Origin: Candidatus Doudnabacteria bacterium
GTDB lineage: Bacteria > Patescibacteriota > Doudnabacteria > UBA920
Direction of reading: 5' to 3'
Length of the DNA: 51,599 bases
NCBI GenBank assembly: GCA_023245995.1
Contig: JAHFJH010000005.1
Location: 1 to 51,599 of the forward strand
How positions within the stretch are numbered: position 1 is the stretch's first letter; each line of letters opens with the position of its first letter. This document shows positions 1 to 7,436 of the stretch, one piece after another. The notes beneath the pieces were generated by a model. That model did no database searches, was not told the origin of the DNA, and saw only the letters and a program-made list of their open reading frames with translations. The translations under genes were made by a program, and so were the position numbers.

Positions 1-250
1 TAGTAGTTCTGTAAATATCTTCAGCTGTTTCTGCGTCTACCAGTATGCCTGTTGCAGCTTGTACGCCAAGACGTATGTTTTGAAGCTGTTCATGATGCAT
101 GTCTTTTATTAAGCCTATTTTTTCAGCTGGTTCAAGTTCGCCTTGTCGATGAATTCTGCTATTTATATCTGCTTGTTTAGCAGATTTGGTAAGGTCTGCT
201 GGTCCGGGTTGCCCACCTGTAATAATTTCGAATGGTTTTTCTGGTTTCAT
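1..250 (-). CDS. Hypothetical protein, 3' part missing (runs off the left edge)
   Basis: The frame opens with ATG at 250 and stays open for 83 codons to the first base of the window, so the C-terminus is outside. The N-terminus reads MKPEKPFEIITGGQPGPADL, then a charged, Lys/Glu/Gln-rich stretch with no membrane segment and no signal peptide. I recognise no family. It lies 10 bases downstream of the FAD oxidase stop on the same strand, so the two are probably co-transcribed. Real coding is inferred from the unbroken frame and the tight spacing. Confidence 0.6.
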   Translation of the reverse strand, partial: MKPEKPFEIITGGQPGPADLTKSAKQADINSRIHRQGELEPAEKIGLIKDMHHEQLQNIRLGVQAATGILVDAETAEDIYRTT

Positions 251-260
251 AAAATTTTGG

Positions 261-1901
261 TTATTTGCGCCTAATGTGTTTTTCGTAGTAGTCCATGGTG
301 GCGTCTACTTTTTTGTGAGGGTTAAATATGTTTAGCGGGTCAAAAATTTTTTTAGTTTGGCGGAACAGTTCCATTATGTCTGGACCAAACATTTTTTCTA
401 AATATGGCCCCCTCACCACTCCGTCGTTGTGTTCTGCGGTAAATGAGCCATGGTACTCCACAATAAGCGCGTACACTTCTGCAGATAGCCTTTCTACCAT
501 GTCTCGTTCGTGTTGTTTGGAGAGGTCCACAAAAGGAATAATATGGAAATTTGCGTCGCCTGCATGGCCTGCAATAGTATACTCAAAACTCGGATAGCGA
601 GCAAAAATGGCGTTTAAGCGGGGCATGAAGCTTGGTAGCTGGTCGGTATGGACAATTATGTCTTCTACAAATGGCGAAGAAATTTTTCCGTGCGCATGTT
701 GGCGAAGCAGGTTAAAACTTTCTCGCCTTACTGTCCAATATTTTTCCGTTTCTTGTTCAGTTTTAGTTATGTGTGTTTCCGCGGAAAAGTTTTTTCGTAT
801 GTCTTCTTCTGCCTCACGTGCTTTTTTTGTCACTTCTGTTTTGTCTTGGCCGGCAAACTCTGCAAGCAAGACAAGTTTTGGCAAGCCACCTCGTAGGCTC
901 ATAAGTGCTTCGGGTAGGAACTGCCACATAAGTTTAAATATGCCCGCACCCATTTTTTTGGCAATGTCTGGCAGGAACCTGAGCGCGAGTTTTAAAGTGT
1001 GATCGTCGTATAGTTCAAAGCTTTGTGGTCGGTGGTTTTTCACTCGCCCAACTATATTGCCCAAGTCTTTGAGGTCTGTAAGAAAAATAACTAGCAGTTC
1101 GCTGTTTGGCTCCACAGGTGCTAAGCGGAATGAAATGTTGGTAATAATTCCCAGAGTTCCCTGTGAACCAACAAAAAGTTTGGTTAAGTCAAAATGTTTG
1201 CCGTCCCAGACTTTCCATAAAAAATAACCAGCAGAGTTTTTGGAGGTAGTTGGTTCGGCTTTTTTTATGGCTTCAAAGTTCGAAGAAATTAAGTGCCAAA
1301 TTTTTTTGTAAGTTTGTCCTTCGAATGTTGGCTCGTTAATTTTTTTTGTAAGTTCTGCTTCGGTTAGTGGCTTTACTGTGTAAAGATTGCCGTCCGAAAG
1401 AATTACGTCTAGGCTTTCTACCCAGTCCACAGTTTGGCCGTAAGCGAGCGACTTTTCTCCCCCTGCGTTATTAGCCACCATACCGCCAACGCCGCAAATC
1501 GACTTGGAGGCAGGGTAACTGGGCATTTCCAAGTTTTGGGCGTGAGTTACTTTTTCTAAGTCTCTATAGTACGCTCCAGGCTCTACTTGTATGGTGTGGC
1601 CTTCTATTTTTCCAATTTGGTTTAAGTGTTTGGTGAAGTCTATAATTATAGACTCGGAAATACTGCCACCTGTCATGTCTGTTCCACCCACGCGCGCAGT
1701 TAAAGACACGTCTTTACCCGCTTGTTTTTCAGTTGTGGTAAAATTTACTAACGCTTTAATGTCTTCCGTGTTTGTTGGTTGCACCACTAGTTCTGGTGTT
1801 GCTTCAAAAATACTTGCGTCGCGACTAAAGTGTTGCCTTGTGACTTCGTCTGAAAGTATTTCACCCTTAAAAGTTTGTTTTAGTTTCTCTACGTCTAACA
1901 T
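261..1901 (-). CDS. FAD-linked oxidase, GlcD/D-lactate dehydrogenase-like
   Basis: 546 residues. The N-terminal half is a PCMH-type FAD-binding domain (about 30-215): GGTDMTGGS at 72-80 and a Gly/Ala/Asn-rich flavin loop GMVANNAGGEKSLAYG at 140-155. The C-terminal half is the FAD-oxidase C domain, with HAGDANFHI near 445 and the EHNDGVVRGP segment near 500 that carries substrate-site His and Asn in this family. By homology it oxidises a D-2-hydroxyacid such as D-lactate or glycolate to the 2-oxoacid using FAD. It lacks the Fe-S ferredoxin-like C-terminal extension found in longer relatives, so the electron acceptor is unknown. The ATG at 1901 is the natural start, as the N-terminus aligns with the family. 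The exact substrate cannot be read from sequence. Confidence 0.9.
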   Translation of the reverse strand: MLDVEKLKQTFKGEILSDEVTRQHFSRDASIFEATPELVVQPTNTEDIKALVNFTTTEKQAGKDVSLTARVGGTDMTGGSISESIIIDFTKHLNQIGKIEGHTIQVEPGAYYRDLEKVTHAQNLEMPSYPASKSICGVGGMVANNAGGEKSLAYGQTVDWVESLDVILSDGNLYTVKPLTEAELTKKINEPTFEGQTYKKIWHLISSNFEAIKKAEPTTSKNSAGYFLWKVWDGKHFDLTKLFVGSQGTLGIITNISFRLAPVEPNSELLVIFLTDLKDLGNIVGRVKNHRPQSFELYDDHTLKLALRFLPDIAKKMGAGIFKLMWQFLPEALMSLRGGLPKLVLLAEFAGQDKTEVTKKAREAEEDIRKNFSAETHITKTEQETEKYWTVRRESFNLLRQHAHGKISSPFVEDIIVHTDQLPSFMPRLNAIFARYPSFEYTIAGHAGDANFHIIPFVDLSKQHERDMVERLSAEVYALIVEYHGSFTAEHNDGVVRGPYLEKMFGPDIMELFRQTKKIFDPLNIFNPHKKVDATMDYYEKHIRRK

Positions 1902-1931
1902 GTATATAGTATAGCAAGTTTTTTAAGTTGA

Positions 1932-1959
1932 TTGACAAAATACAGCTTTAGTTTATAAT
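1932..1959 (+). promoter_or_regulatory. Sigma-70-type promoter
   Basis: TTGACA at 1932-1937, a 16-base spacer and TATAAT at 1954-1959: two consensus boxes. Transcription would start near 1966. No good ORF follows directly; a weak hairpin with a T-run lies at 2066-2096 and the next gene starts at 2291. Confidence 0.7.
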
Positions 1960-1965
1960 CTTTAC

Positions 1966-2096
1966 ATGCAGCAATTAGTAGTTTCCATGTTTTGGCACTA
2001 TAACCTTCTCCACGTTCGTACGGTGGTTGAGTTTGGTGCTGCATAAATGTTCCAAATTATACTCAAAGCCACCCTTACAAGCGGTGGTTTTTATTT
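1966..2096 (+). ncRNA. Candidate small RNA or untranslated leader
   Basis: This stretch lies between the consensus promoter at 1932-1959 and a terminator-like hairpin (CCACC 2069-2073 with GGTGG 2083-2087, then TTTTTATTTT). It holds only two tiny overlapping frames (26 and 45 codons) with no ribosome site. It could be a ~130-base RNA, or the first part of a long leader for the gene at 2291. No known RNA family is recognised. The rest of the gap 2097-2290 holds the hairpins described next. Confidence 0.35.
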
Positions 2097-2212
2097 TATG
2101 AACGACATACTTTTACAAGCTATGCATTATTATCTTTGGCTCCTTACTGACCAGTTTGGTGGCTCTTTTGATGTTGGCTTGTGAGTTTAATTTATATTCA
2201 CTAGGTAACATA

Positions 2213-2260
2213 AAAACAGCTTCCAAACGGGAAGCTGTTTTATTTCGGCCTTTTGGGCCG
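2213..2260 (+). promoter_or_regulatory. Two tandem leader hairpins, terminator/attenuator-like
   Basis: The first stem is a perfect 12-bp pair, AAAACAGCTTCC (2213-2224) with GGAAGCTGTTTT (2230-2241), followed by TATTTC, so it looks like an intrinsic terminator. The second stem, CGGCC (2246-2250) with GGCCG (2256-2260), sits 18 bases before the ribosome site of the gene at 2291. I see no promoter between the first hairpin and the gene. The gene is therefore probably transcribed through the hairpin from upstream, which would make it an attenuator. A weak promoter candidate is TTGATG at 2168 with TATATT near 2193. Confidence 0.5.
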
Positions 2261-2290
2261 GTGGCAAACCAATTTTCAGGAGGATTAGGC

Positions 2291-3421
2291 ATGTTTTCAG
2301 TAAGTCCGAAGGTCGATGTTAGTTTGCGCGCCTTACAAGCGCTACACTCGTCTGGGCATTTTGTTGCTCGGTCGTCGCACATTGGTAACCACTACCTTTC
2401 CAACTTGCTTCTGTGGACAGTTGGGCTACCCGCCTTGTTGTTCGACAGGAATTTGTTTCAAAGGGATGTAAATTACCATCCAGGCCACCATATCATTGGG
2501 GGCAAAATAACACCGCTTAATGCTACCAAAGGGCTTGTGCCATTTGGTCGGGATGTGTGTCAGGTTCATTTGGCACCGCTTCGTTCTTTGTTCGCTGGTC
2601 TTTGCCCAACCGAAGCAGAATACTTCTCGGCTCATGCGGACGTGGTGCAGAAGGTCTTTGCGCTTATGGCAAAGCATATGCCTCATGTTTTTGATCGCTA
2701 CTTGTGTGCCTGTGGTGAAGTCTACAAACTGCTCATGAGTGGTAATAATTACGTTGCGGACTGTCCTGCCTGTGGCCGTACTTTACTGCCCTACGACTCC
2801 GTTGCGGAATCGGCCTTTAATTTGGTATTGGGCATAGCAAACGCAGAAAATGGTGGTGGAGGTGCGCAAACGGGTGTGTTGTGGAGCCTGCCGCTTCATT
2901 TGGTGCTTGAGTCTATACTTAACGTACTAGACTCGGGCAAGAATGTTGTTTACCAGCTTTCAGGACCGGACATGATACGCTACACTCGCAACGGTGCTTG
3001 GCTTTCAGAAGTGCGCTGGGTATGGGCCGTCTTGCAAAAACAGGCTCCTGCATACGGCCTTGATTTGCCAGAAGAAATTCATGTGCATGTGGTGCCAACC
3101 GCAGAAATGCGGTTTGGTTACATACAAGGACATGAGGCAGGCCGTTTGGTTGTGGAGGGTTTACTTGGGCTTGAAGCGTACAAGAAGGATCGGACATCGC
3201 CTGCGCGGGCAGATTACTTGGAGCAGGTGCGGACGAACTTAGCAGGCTGGAATGTGTTTTACGACATTCAAGACCCAACGTCCTGGCCTTGCAGTCATCA
3301 CGACTTGGCCCACAACAGACTTACCTTGGTAATACCCGAGGTGGTAATGAACATGAATATGGAAGCTGTGCGAAGGTTGTTCTCTGACTCGCAGAGCAGG
3401 TTGTTTAAATCGCGACATTGA
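2291..3421 (+). CDS. Hypothetical protein with a central zinc-ribbon motif
   Basis: 376 residues from ATG 2291, chosen because AGGAGG stands at about 2279-2284; the frame is open further upstream but only across the leader hairpins. Residues 139-161 hold four cysteines (CxC, 16 residues, CPAC) that look like a zinc ribbon. The rest is a soluble His/Leu-rich protein with no signal peptide and no family I recognise. It stands alone between its own leader hairpins and a GC-rich hairpin at 3444-3465. Codon choice is visibly richer in G and C than the flanking oxidase and carboxypeptidase genes. The SD is also unusually strong for this window. Function unknown; foreign origin is an inference. Confidence 0.75.
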   Translation: MFSVSPKVDVSLRALQALHSSGHFVARSSHIGNHYLSNLLLWTVGLPALLFDRNLFQRDVNYHPGHHIIGGKITPLNATKGLVPFGRDVCQVHLAPLRSLFAGLCPTEAEYFSAHADVVQKVFALMAKHMPHVFDRYLCACGEVYKLLMSGNNYVADCPACGRTLLPYDSVAESAFNLVLGIANAENGGGGAQTGVLWSLPLHLVLESILNVLDSGKNVVYQLSGPDMIRYTRNGAWLSEVRWVWAVLQKQAPAYGLDLPEEIHVHVVPTAEMRFGYIQGHEAGRLVVEGLLGLEAYKKDRTSPARADYLEQVRTNLAGWNVFYDIQDPTSWPCSHHDLAHNRLTLVIPEVVMNMNMEAVRRLFSDSQSRLFKSRH

Positions 3422-3443
3422 CTTGTTGGTGCGCGCGGTTTGT

Positions 3444-3465
3444 GGGGGTAGTAGTTACTGCCCCC
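3444..3465 (+). terminator. GC-rich hairpin, probable terminator
   Basis: GGGGG 3444-3448 pairs with CCCCC 3461-3465, extended inside by AGTA/TACT. It lies 23 bases after the stop at 3421. The T-tract after it is poor, so termination strength is uncertain. Confidence 0.4.
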
Positions 3466-3504
3466 AAATTTCTCACATATGTAGTATTATTATTTAATAA
3501 AGTT

Positions 3505-4491
3505 ATGGAGATTATTATTTCTGAAAAATTAAAGACAGGAGATGAGGTGCGTGTAATTGCTCCGTCTTGCGCTAAGGGTACTTTAAGCTCTTCTGTGATA
3601 GAAGCAGGCGAAGCTGAACTGCGTAGGCTTGGGCTTGTTGTAAGTTGGGGCGAGAATTCTCATATTATAGACAGTTTTGAGTGTGCGCCAATTGCTACGC
3701 GTGTTGCAGATTTGCACGCTGCGTTTTTAGATAAGAATGTAAAAGCAATTTTAGCTGTGCGAGGGGGTTTTTATGCCAATCAGCTTTTAGACTACATAGA
3801 CTGGAATATAATAAAAAACAACCCTAAGGTCTTTTGCGGTTTTTCGGACATTACGGTTTTGCAAAATGCTATGTTAGCTCGGACAGGTCTGGTTAGTTAT
3901 TCGGGTCCAAATTTAAGTTACATAGGTAAGTCCGGAACGCTTGGTTATACTTTAGATTATTTTAAGAAATGTTTGTTTAGCGACGAACCATTTAAGGTGC
4001 AGCCGTCAGACGTCTTTCAAAGTTTTGACTCGCAGGAAGGAATGCAAATAAATAAAAATAGTGGGTGGTATGCCTTGCAGGACGGGGAAGCACTAGGAAC
4101 AATTGTCGGGGGTAACTTATGCACGTTGAACTTACTTCAGGGGACAAAGTATATGCCTTCGTTGCAGAACTCAATTTTGTTTTTAGAAGACGATGTGGAG
4201 TCTAAGTATAGGGATTTTGACAGAAATTTTCAGTCTTTAATTCACTTACCAGAATTTACGGGCGTGAAGGGCATACTTTTTGGACGGTTCCAAGACGGCA
4301 GTAAAATTACTAAAGAAATGTTACAAAGTATGGTGGCTATTCGTCCGGAGTTGCGGCATGTGCCCATACTTGCAAATGTAGACTTTGGTCATACAGAACC
4401 AAAATTAACTTTCCCAATAGGCGGCACTGCACGTTTAGTTGTAAATATTCTAAAACCACAGTTGTCCGGCGTTGAAATACTTACACATTAG
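3505..4491 (+). CDS. LD-carboxypeptidase family protein (peptidase S66, LdcA/MccF-like)
   Basis: 328 residues from ATG 3505; an upstream in-frame extension at 3418 would add 29 residues not seen in the family. Family landmarks: GGFYANQLLDYID near 87-99, the nucleophile motif GFSDIT with Ser114, GGNLCTLNLLQG, the acidic FLEDDVES segment near 225 (catalytic Glu) and FGHTEPKLTFPIGG near 296 (catalytic His). Members cut the L,D bond in murein tetrapeptide for cell-wall recycling, or cleave microcin C-type peptides. No signal peptide is present, consistent with cytosolic LdcA-type action. It is a single gene followed by a strong terminator. Confidence 0.92.
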   Translation: MEIIISEKLKTGDEVRVIAPSCAKGTLSSSVIEAGEAELRRLGLVVSWGENSHIIDSFECAPIATRVADLHAAFLDKNVKAILAVRGGFYANQLLDYIDWNIIKNNPKVFCGFSDITVLQNAMLARTGLVSYSGPNLSYIGKSGTLGYTLDYFKKCLFSDEPFKVQPSDVFQSFDSQEGMQINKNSGWYALQDGEALGTIVGGNLCTLNLLQGTKYMPSLQNSILFLEDDVESKYRDFDRNFQSLIHLPEFTGVKGILFGRFQDGSKITKEMLQSMVAIRPELRHVPILANVDFGHTEPKLTFPIGGTARLVVNILKPQLSGVEILTH

Positions 4492-4507
4492 CGTAAGCAT
4501 TCAACAT

Positions 4508-4538
4508 AAAAAATTACCCAAACTTTGGGTAATTTTTT
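4508..4538. terminator. Bidirectional intrinsic terminator
   Basis: AAAAAATTACCCA (4508-4520) pairs with TGGGTAATTTTTT (4526-4538). It separates the convergent genes ending at 4491 (+) and 4544 (-). Confidence 0.85.
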
Positions 4539-4543
4539 ATAGT

Positions 4544-4843
4544 TTAGTGCGTAGTTGGTGGTTGGAAGTGGCTGGCGAAAGCAGGGGCTATATGGCTATC
4601 TACTTTGTCTGAACTTATGCCGAAGTCGTTATGGTCGTCTTTTAGTTTGTACATCCAGCGGTGCATAGCGTCGCCGTCTATAGTGTTATCGCCATGCCGA
4701 GCCATGCCTCTGGCCTCACCTGTAAGATAGGTAAATTGCTGGTTGTTGATGTGGCCTTCGCGTTTGAGCTCATCTAAGCTTTTTTCAATGTCTGCTAGAG
4801 GCACATGCTTACTGCCGTGCTCTGTAAATAAACTAAAGTCCAT
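4544..4843 (-). CDS. Hypothetical protein, 99 aa
   Basis: Small soluble protein rich in His, Asp and Lys (MDFSLFTEHGSKHVPLADIE start, ending in a His/Pro tail). It has no signal, no membrane segment and no motif I recognise. It is bounded downstream by the bidirectional terminator at 4508-4538, and the upstream spacer to the divergent SET gene is about 135 bases. Coding is inferred from a clean full-length frame between a terminator and a divergent promoter region. No strong ribosome site precedes ATG 4843. Confidence 0.6.
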   Translation of the reverse strand: MDFSLFTEHGSKHVPLADIEKSLDELKREGHINNQQFTYLTGEARGMARHGDNTIDGDAMHRWMYKLKDDHNDFGISSDKVDSHIAPAFASHFQPPTTH

Positions 4844-4978
4844 ATGATTTTATTTAGTAGTTAGTATCTACCCTAAAATTACTACCCACTAGTCTGTTTG
4901 TCAATCCACATTTTAAAACAGTACCCAAGCAATGTAGGTTTGCTATACTATATAAACTGTCATTAAGTGCGCGTAAGT

Positions 4979-5473
4979 ATGCAAAAGAAGAAGATTAATA
5001 AACAAATTATCATTCAGCCAAAACCGTCTAAGTACCGTTTAGTAGCTAAGCGAAGTAGCGCGGGGTTAGGACTTTACACTATAGACCCAATAAAAAAAGA
5101 TGAACAAATAATAGAGTATGGTGGGTACAAACTTACTAACGAAGAAGCGGAGAAGCGGGGTGGCAAATATTTATTTGAAATAATAGAAAGTAACTTTACT
5201 ATAGACGGCACGCCTAGGTGGAACTTGGCGCGGTACGCCAACCACAGTTGCAAGCCAAATGCGGAAGCAGTTTGGTACGGCAAACATGTCTGGATTTGCC
5301 CCAAACGAAACATAAAACCTGGAGAAGAAATTACCTACAACTATGGCCGTGTCTATTTTAAAGACATAATTGGCGGGGAGAAATACTGCAAGTGCCCAAT
5401 ACACCACCCGTCAAAAGGGCACTTGGGTAAGTTGACGGAAAAGGAACTCCGTCGTTATAGCCGGAATTCATAA
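4979..5473 (+). CDS. SET-domain protein, putative protein-lysine methyltransferase
   Basis: 164 residues from ATG 4979 (GTG 4967 in the same frame would add four). SET landmarks are in order: AGLGLYTIDPIKKDEQIIEYGG (N-SET, GxG and Y..G), LARYANHSCKPNAEAVW (the NHSC S-adenosylmethionine pocket), the ITYNYG catalytic-Tyr motif, and a C-terminal CxCP post-SET-like cysteine pair. A Lys-rich N-terminus (KKKINKQ) precedes the domain. Family members transfer methyl groups from SAM to lysine side chains; the bacterial target is unknown. An extended -10 (TGCTATACT near 4941-4950) lies close to the start. It is a single gene with no co-directional partner within 70 bases. Confidence 0.85.
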   Translation: MQKKKINKQIIIQPKPSKYRLVAKRSSAGLGLYTIDPIKKDEQIIEYGGYKLTNEEAEKRGGKYLFEIIESNFTIDGTPRWNLARYANHSCKPNAEAVWYGKHVWICPKRNIKPGEEITYNYGRVYFKDIIGGEKYCKCPIHHPSKGHLGKLTEKELRRYSRNS

Positions 5474-5545
5474 TTTTTAATGTCTAAAAAATAAGAGTAT
5501 AATTACCTTAACATTAGATATTAGTTATTAGAAATTTTTAAAACT

Positions 5546-5932
5546 ATGCTTAAAGGATTTAAGGATTTTATTTTACGGGGGAACGTTATAGACCTCGCAG
5601 TTGGTGTGGTAATAGGTGCGGCATTTGGTGCGGTGGTGGAGTCGTTGGTAAAAGATGTTTTAACTCCGCTTATTGGTGCTATTGCTCGCGTGCCAAATTT
5701 TGCTAATTTATCTTTCACTTTAAACGGTAGTAGATTCATGTACGGAGCGTTTATAAACGCCCTGCTTGGGTTTTTGTTGGTAGCTGCCTCTATATACTTT
5801 TTTGTTGTGGTACCAGTTTCTAAACTTGTCCCTAAAAAACAAGAACCAGTAACTACTAAAGACTGCGGAGAATGTTGCAGTTCCATTCCGCTACAAGCTA
5901 AGCGTTGCAAACATTGTGGGCAACCTGTATAG
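5546..5932 (+). CDS. mscL: Large-conductance mechanosensitive channel with a zinc-ribbon tail
   Basis: 128 residues. The N-terminus [20 protein letters not shown] and [20 protein letters not shown] form the MscL amphipathic helix and pore-lining TM1. The second membrane helix is near 65-92 ([21 protein letters not shown]). MscL opens as a pentamer when membrane tension rises and releases solutes in hypo-osmotic shock. In place of the usual C-terminal helical bundle the tail carries CGECC and CKHCG about 14 residues apart, a small zinc-ribbon-like knuckle, ending at GQPV. Stand-alone gene 72 bases after the SET gene; no clear SD. Confidence 0.93.
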   Translation: MLKGFKDFILRGNVIDLAVGVVIGAAFGAVVESLVKDVLTPLIGAIARVPNFANLSFTLNGSRFMYGAFINALLGFLLVAASIYFFVVVPVSKLVPKKQEPVTTKDCGECCSSIPLQAKRCKHCGQPV

Positions 5933-5978
5933 ACAATACGTAATATGTAATCTAAAACATATTGCTCTTTTCCTATAT

Positions 5979-6290
5979 ATGATGAATTTTAGAGAAAGAG
6001 TTATAGAGATTGTGAAAAGCATACCCAAAGGAAAAGTTGCAAGTTACGGGCAAGTGGCGGCCGTTTGTGGTAGCCCAAGGGCAGCAAGAGTCGTGGGCGG
6101 GATTTTGCGTGGCTCTAGTTTAGACTCTTTGCCTTGGTGGCGGGTTATAAATAACAAAGGAGAAATATCTATAAAAGGTAGTTTTGAAGCCACGAAATTT
6201 TTGCAGAAGCAATTGCTTGAGGCAGAGGGAGTGGCTGTATCGGTAAATATGCTTGTAGACATGCGGAAATATAGATTTAATTTCAAATAA
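5979..6290 (+). CDS. Alkyltransferase-like protein (ATL, MGMT family), non-catalytic
   Basis: 103 residues from ATG 5979 (a second ATG at 5982); the longer frame from 5916 would overlap the mscL end and adds non-family sequence. The helix-turn-helix segment GKVASYGQVAAVCGSPRAAR, the arginine finger and the active-site loop are clear. The loop reads PWWRV where O6-alkylguanine methyltransferases have PCHRV, so the methyl-accepting Cys is absent. ATL proteins (usually PWHR) bind O6-alkylguanine, bend DNA and flag the lesion for nucleotide excision repair. Here the His is replaced as well. Expected role: damage recognition, not direct reversal. A strong terminator follows at 6314. Confidence 0.88.
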   Translation: MMNFRERVIEIVKSIPKGKVASYGQVAAVCGSPRAARVVGGILRGSSLDSLPWWRVINNKGEISIKGSFEATKFLQKQLLEAEGVAVSVNMLVDMRKYRFNFK

Positions 6291-6313
6291 ACTGCGGCAT
6301 AATTTGTAGTACT

Positions 6314-6345
6314 AAAAAATACGTAATAATAATTACGTATTTTTT
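6314..6345. terminator. Bidirectional intrinsic terminator
   Basis: AAAAAATACGTAAT (6314-6327) pairs perfectly with ATTACGTATTTTTT (6332-6345), between convergent genes. Confidence 0.85.
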
Positions 6346-6363
6346 ATAACAGTGAAATGTAAT

Positions 6364-7002
6364 TTAGTTTACCAAGTTAAGTAGGTGAGTGGTATTGTTC
6401 CAGGTAATTAAATTCCAGCCAGAACTTTCACTGTATTCTAAATGGATTATGCCAGTATTATTTACTTTGCAGTGATAAAAGAATTGCCAAAAAACAGACG
6501 GAGTAAGTTGGTCTTGCAGTAGCAGTCTTAGTACAATTAAAACCGTAATTTGTATATGAGATATGCAGACTATATTTTCATTGTTCTGGTGCAACAATAC
6601 GTGCTGCTCTACTTGTTTTGCTCTGCACAATAAGTCGTTAAAAGATTCGTCGTCTGTATACTTCCAGTCAGGACTAGTTTGATTTTCCTTTATAATTTTT
6701 TTAATTTCATGAGCTTTTGGGTGATTATATTCTAAACCCTCTAGCTCTGTAGGTCGTTTAAGCTCTTTGAGGAATTCTATATGTTCAAGTGGAAGTTTTA
6801 ACACTTCTGAAATAATTTCAGCTGTGTGCTTGGCTCTTAGGTGGGGGCTCGTATAGAGTTTGTCTATTTTTATTTGTTTAAAGTATTGTGCAACAGCTCT
6901 TGCCTGCTTAACCCCTATTTCGGACAATGACACGTTCTCGCCTTGATGAAATTGTCTTGAATTACCCTCGGACTCTCCATGGCGTATAAAATATAGGTTC
7001 AT
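6364..7002 (-). CDS. Histidine phosphatase family protein
   Basis: 212 residues. The N-terminus MNLYFIRHGESEGN carries the RHG phospho-accepting histidine (His8). LYTSPHLRAKHTAEI near 55-70 holds the conserved Arg, and VCISHIQIT near 145 holds the second catalytic His. This is the phosphoglycerate mutase/acid phosphatase superfamily; length and motifs fit a small-molecule phosphatase of the CobC/GpmB type rather than a true mutase, but the substrate cannot be told. No signal peptide, so cytosolic. It converges with the ATL gene across the terminator at 6314-6345. Confidence 0.9.
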   Translation of the reverse strand: MNLYFIRHGESEGNSRQFHQGENVSLSEIGVKQARAVAQYFKQIKIDKLYTSPHLRAKHTAEIISEVLKLPLEHIEFLKELKRPTELEGLEYNHPKAHEIKKIIKENQTSPDWKYTDDESFNDLLCRAKQVEQHVLLHQNNENIVCISHIQITVLIVLRLLLQDQLTPSVFWQFFYHCKVNNTGIIHLEYSESSGWNLITWNNTTHLLNLVN

Positions 7003-7104
7003 ATACTACTAAAACTAATATATTACAATATGATTGTACCATTTAAGGGTTAGGTTGTAATTTATTGTATAAACACGTTCATAGTCTATGATTCTTTTGT
7101 TTAC

Positions 7105-7133
7105 TGGACAACTTGGGTTATCTATGCTATAAT
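7105..7133 (+). promoter_or_regulatory. Sigma-70-type promoter with short attenuated transcript
   Basis: TGGACA at 7105-7110, a 17-base spacer and TATAAT at 7128-7133 (with TGC just before). The start would be near 7140. Only about 25 bases later an intrinsic terminator (7164-7189) begins, so most transcripts would be about 50 bases long unless read-through occurs toward the helicase at 7437. Confidence 0.65.
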
Positions 7134-7163
7134 AACTGTAAGTTACATTCTTCATGCATTGGT

Positions 7164-7189
7164 AGCCCAAGTGTTTGGGTTTTTTATTT
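7164..7189 (+). terminator. Intrinsic terminator in the helicase leader
   Basis: AGCCCAA (7164-7170) pairs with TTGGGTT (7175-7181) around a GTGT loop and runs into TTTTTATTT. It is oriented for + strand transcription and lies 250 bases before the DEAD-box start. Confidence 0.65.
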
Positions 7190-7436
7190 AACAACCAATG
7201 TTTACTCAACTATAAAATAGTTTGGGTACAAGCAGAAGATATCTCTATTTTTATTTAAAAAAGTAGAGCACGCGGTAGAAATAATTATAATCCATTTTTA
7301 AATTTGGGTTGTTGGCACCTTGCCGAACAAATATTTTTTCTTGCCGTCATATTTAAACCAACAAGACACATATACATACAGGTATATGGTTGTGGTTGCA
7401 CACTGCACAGAATGAGGCTAGAAAGAATATAAGTAT
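7190..7436 (+). promoter_or_regulatory. Long leader of the DEAD-box gene
   Basis: No ORF of note. It contains a second -10-like TATAAT (7286-7291) without a good -35, and a bulged hairpin GTT-GGCA / TGCC-G-AAC around 7311-7328 followed at a short distance by a run of Ts. Long structured leaders are common in front of cold-induced DEAD-box helicase genes, so cold or RNA-structure control is a reasonable but unproven reading. Confidence 0.4.

Noticed and set aside
2113-2382. 89-codon minus-strand frame
   Set aside because: It overlaps the leader hairpins and start of the zinc-ribbon gene and shows no family features.
7015-7209. 64-codon minus-strand frame
   Set aside because: It overlaps the promoter and terminator of the helicase leader and its product has no protein-like pattern.
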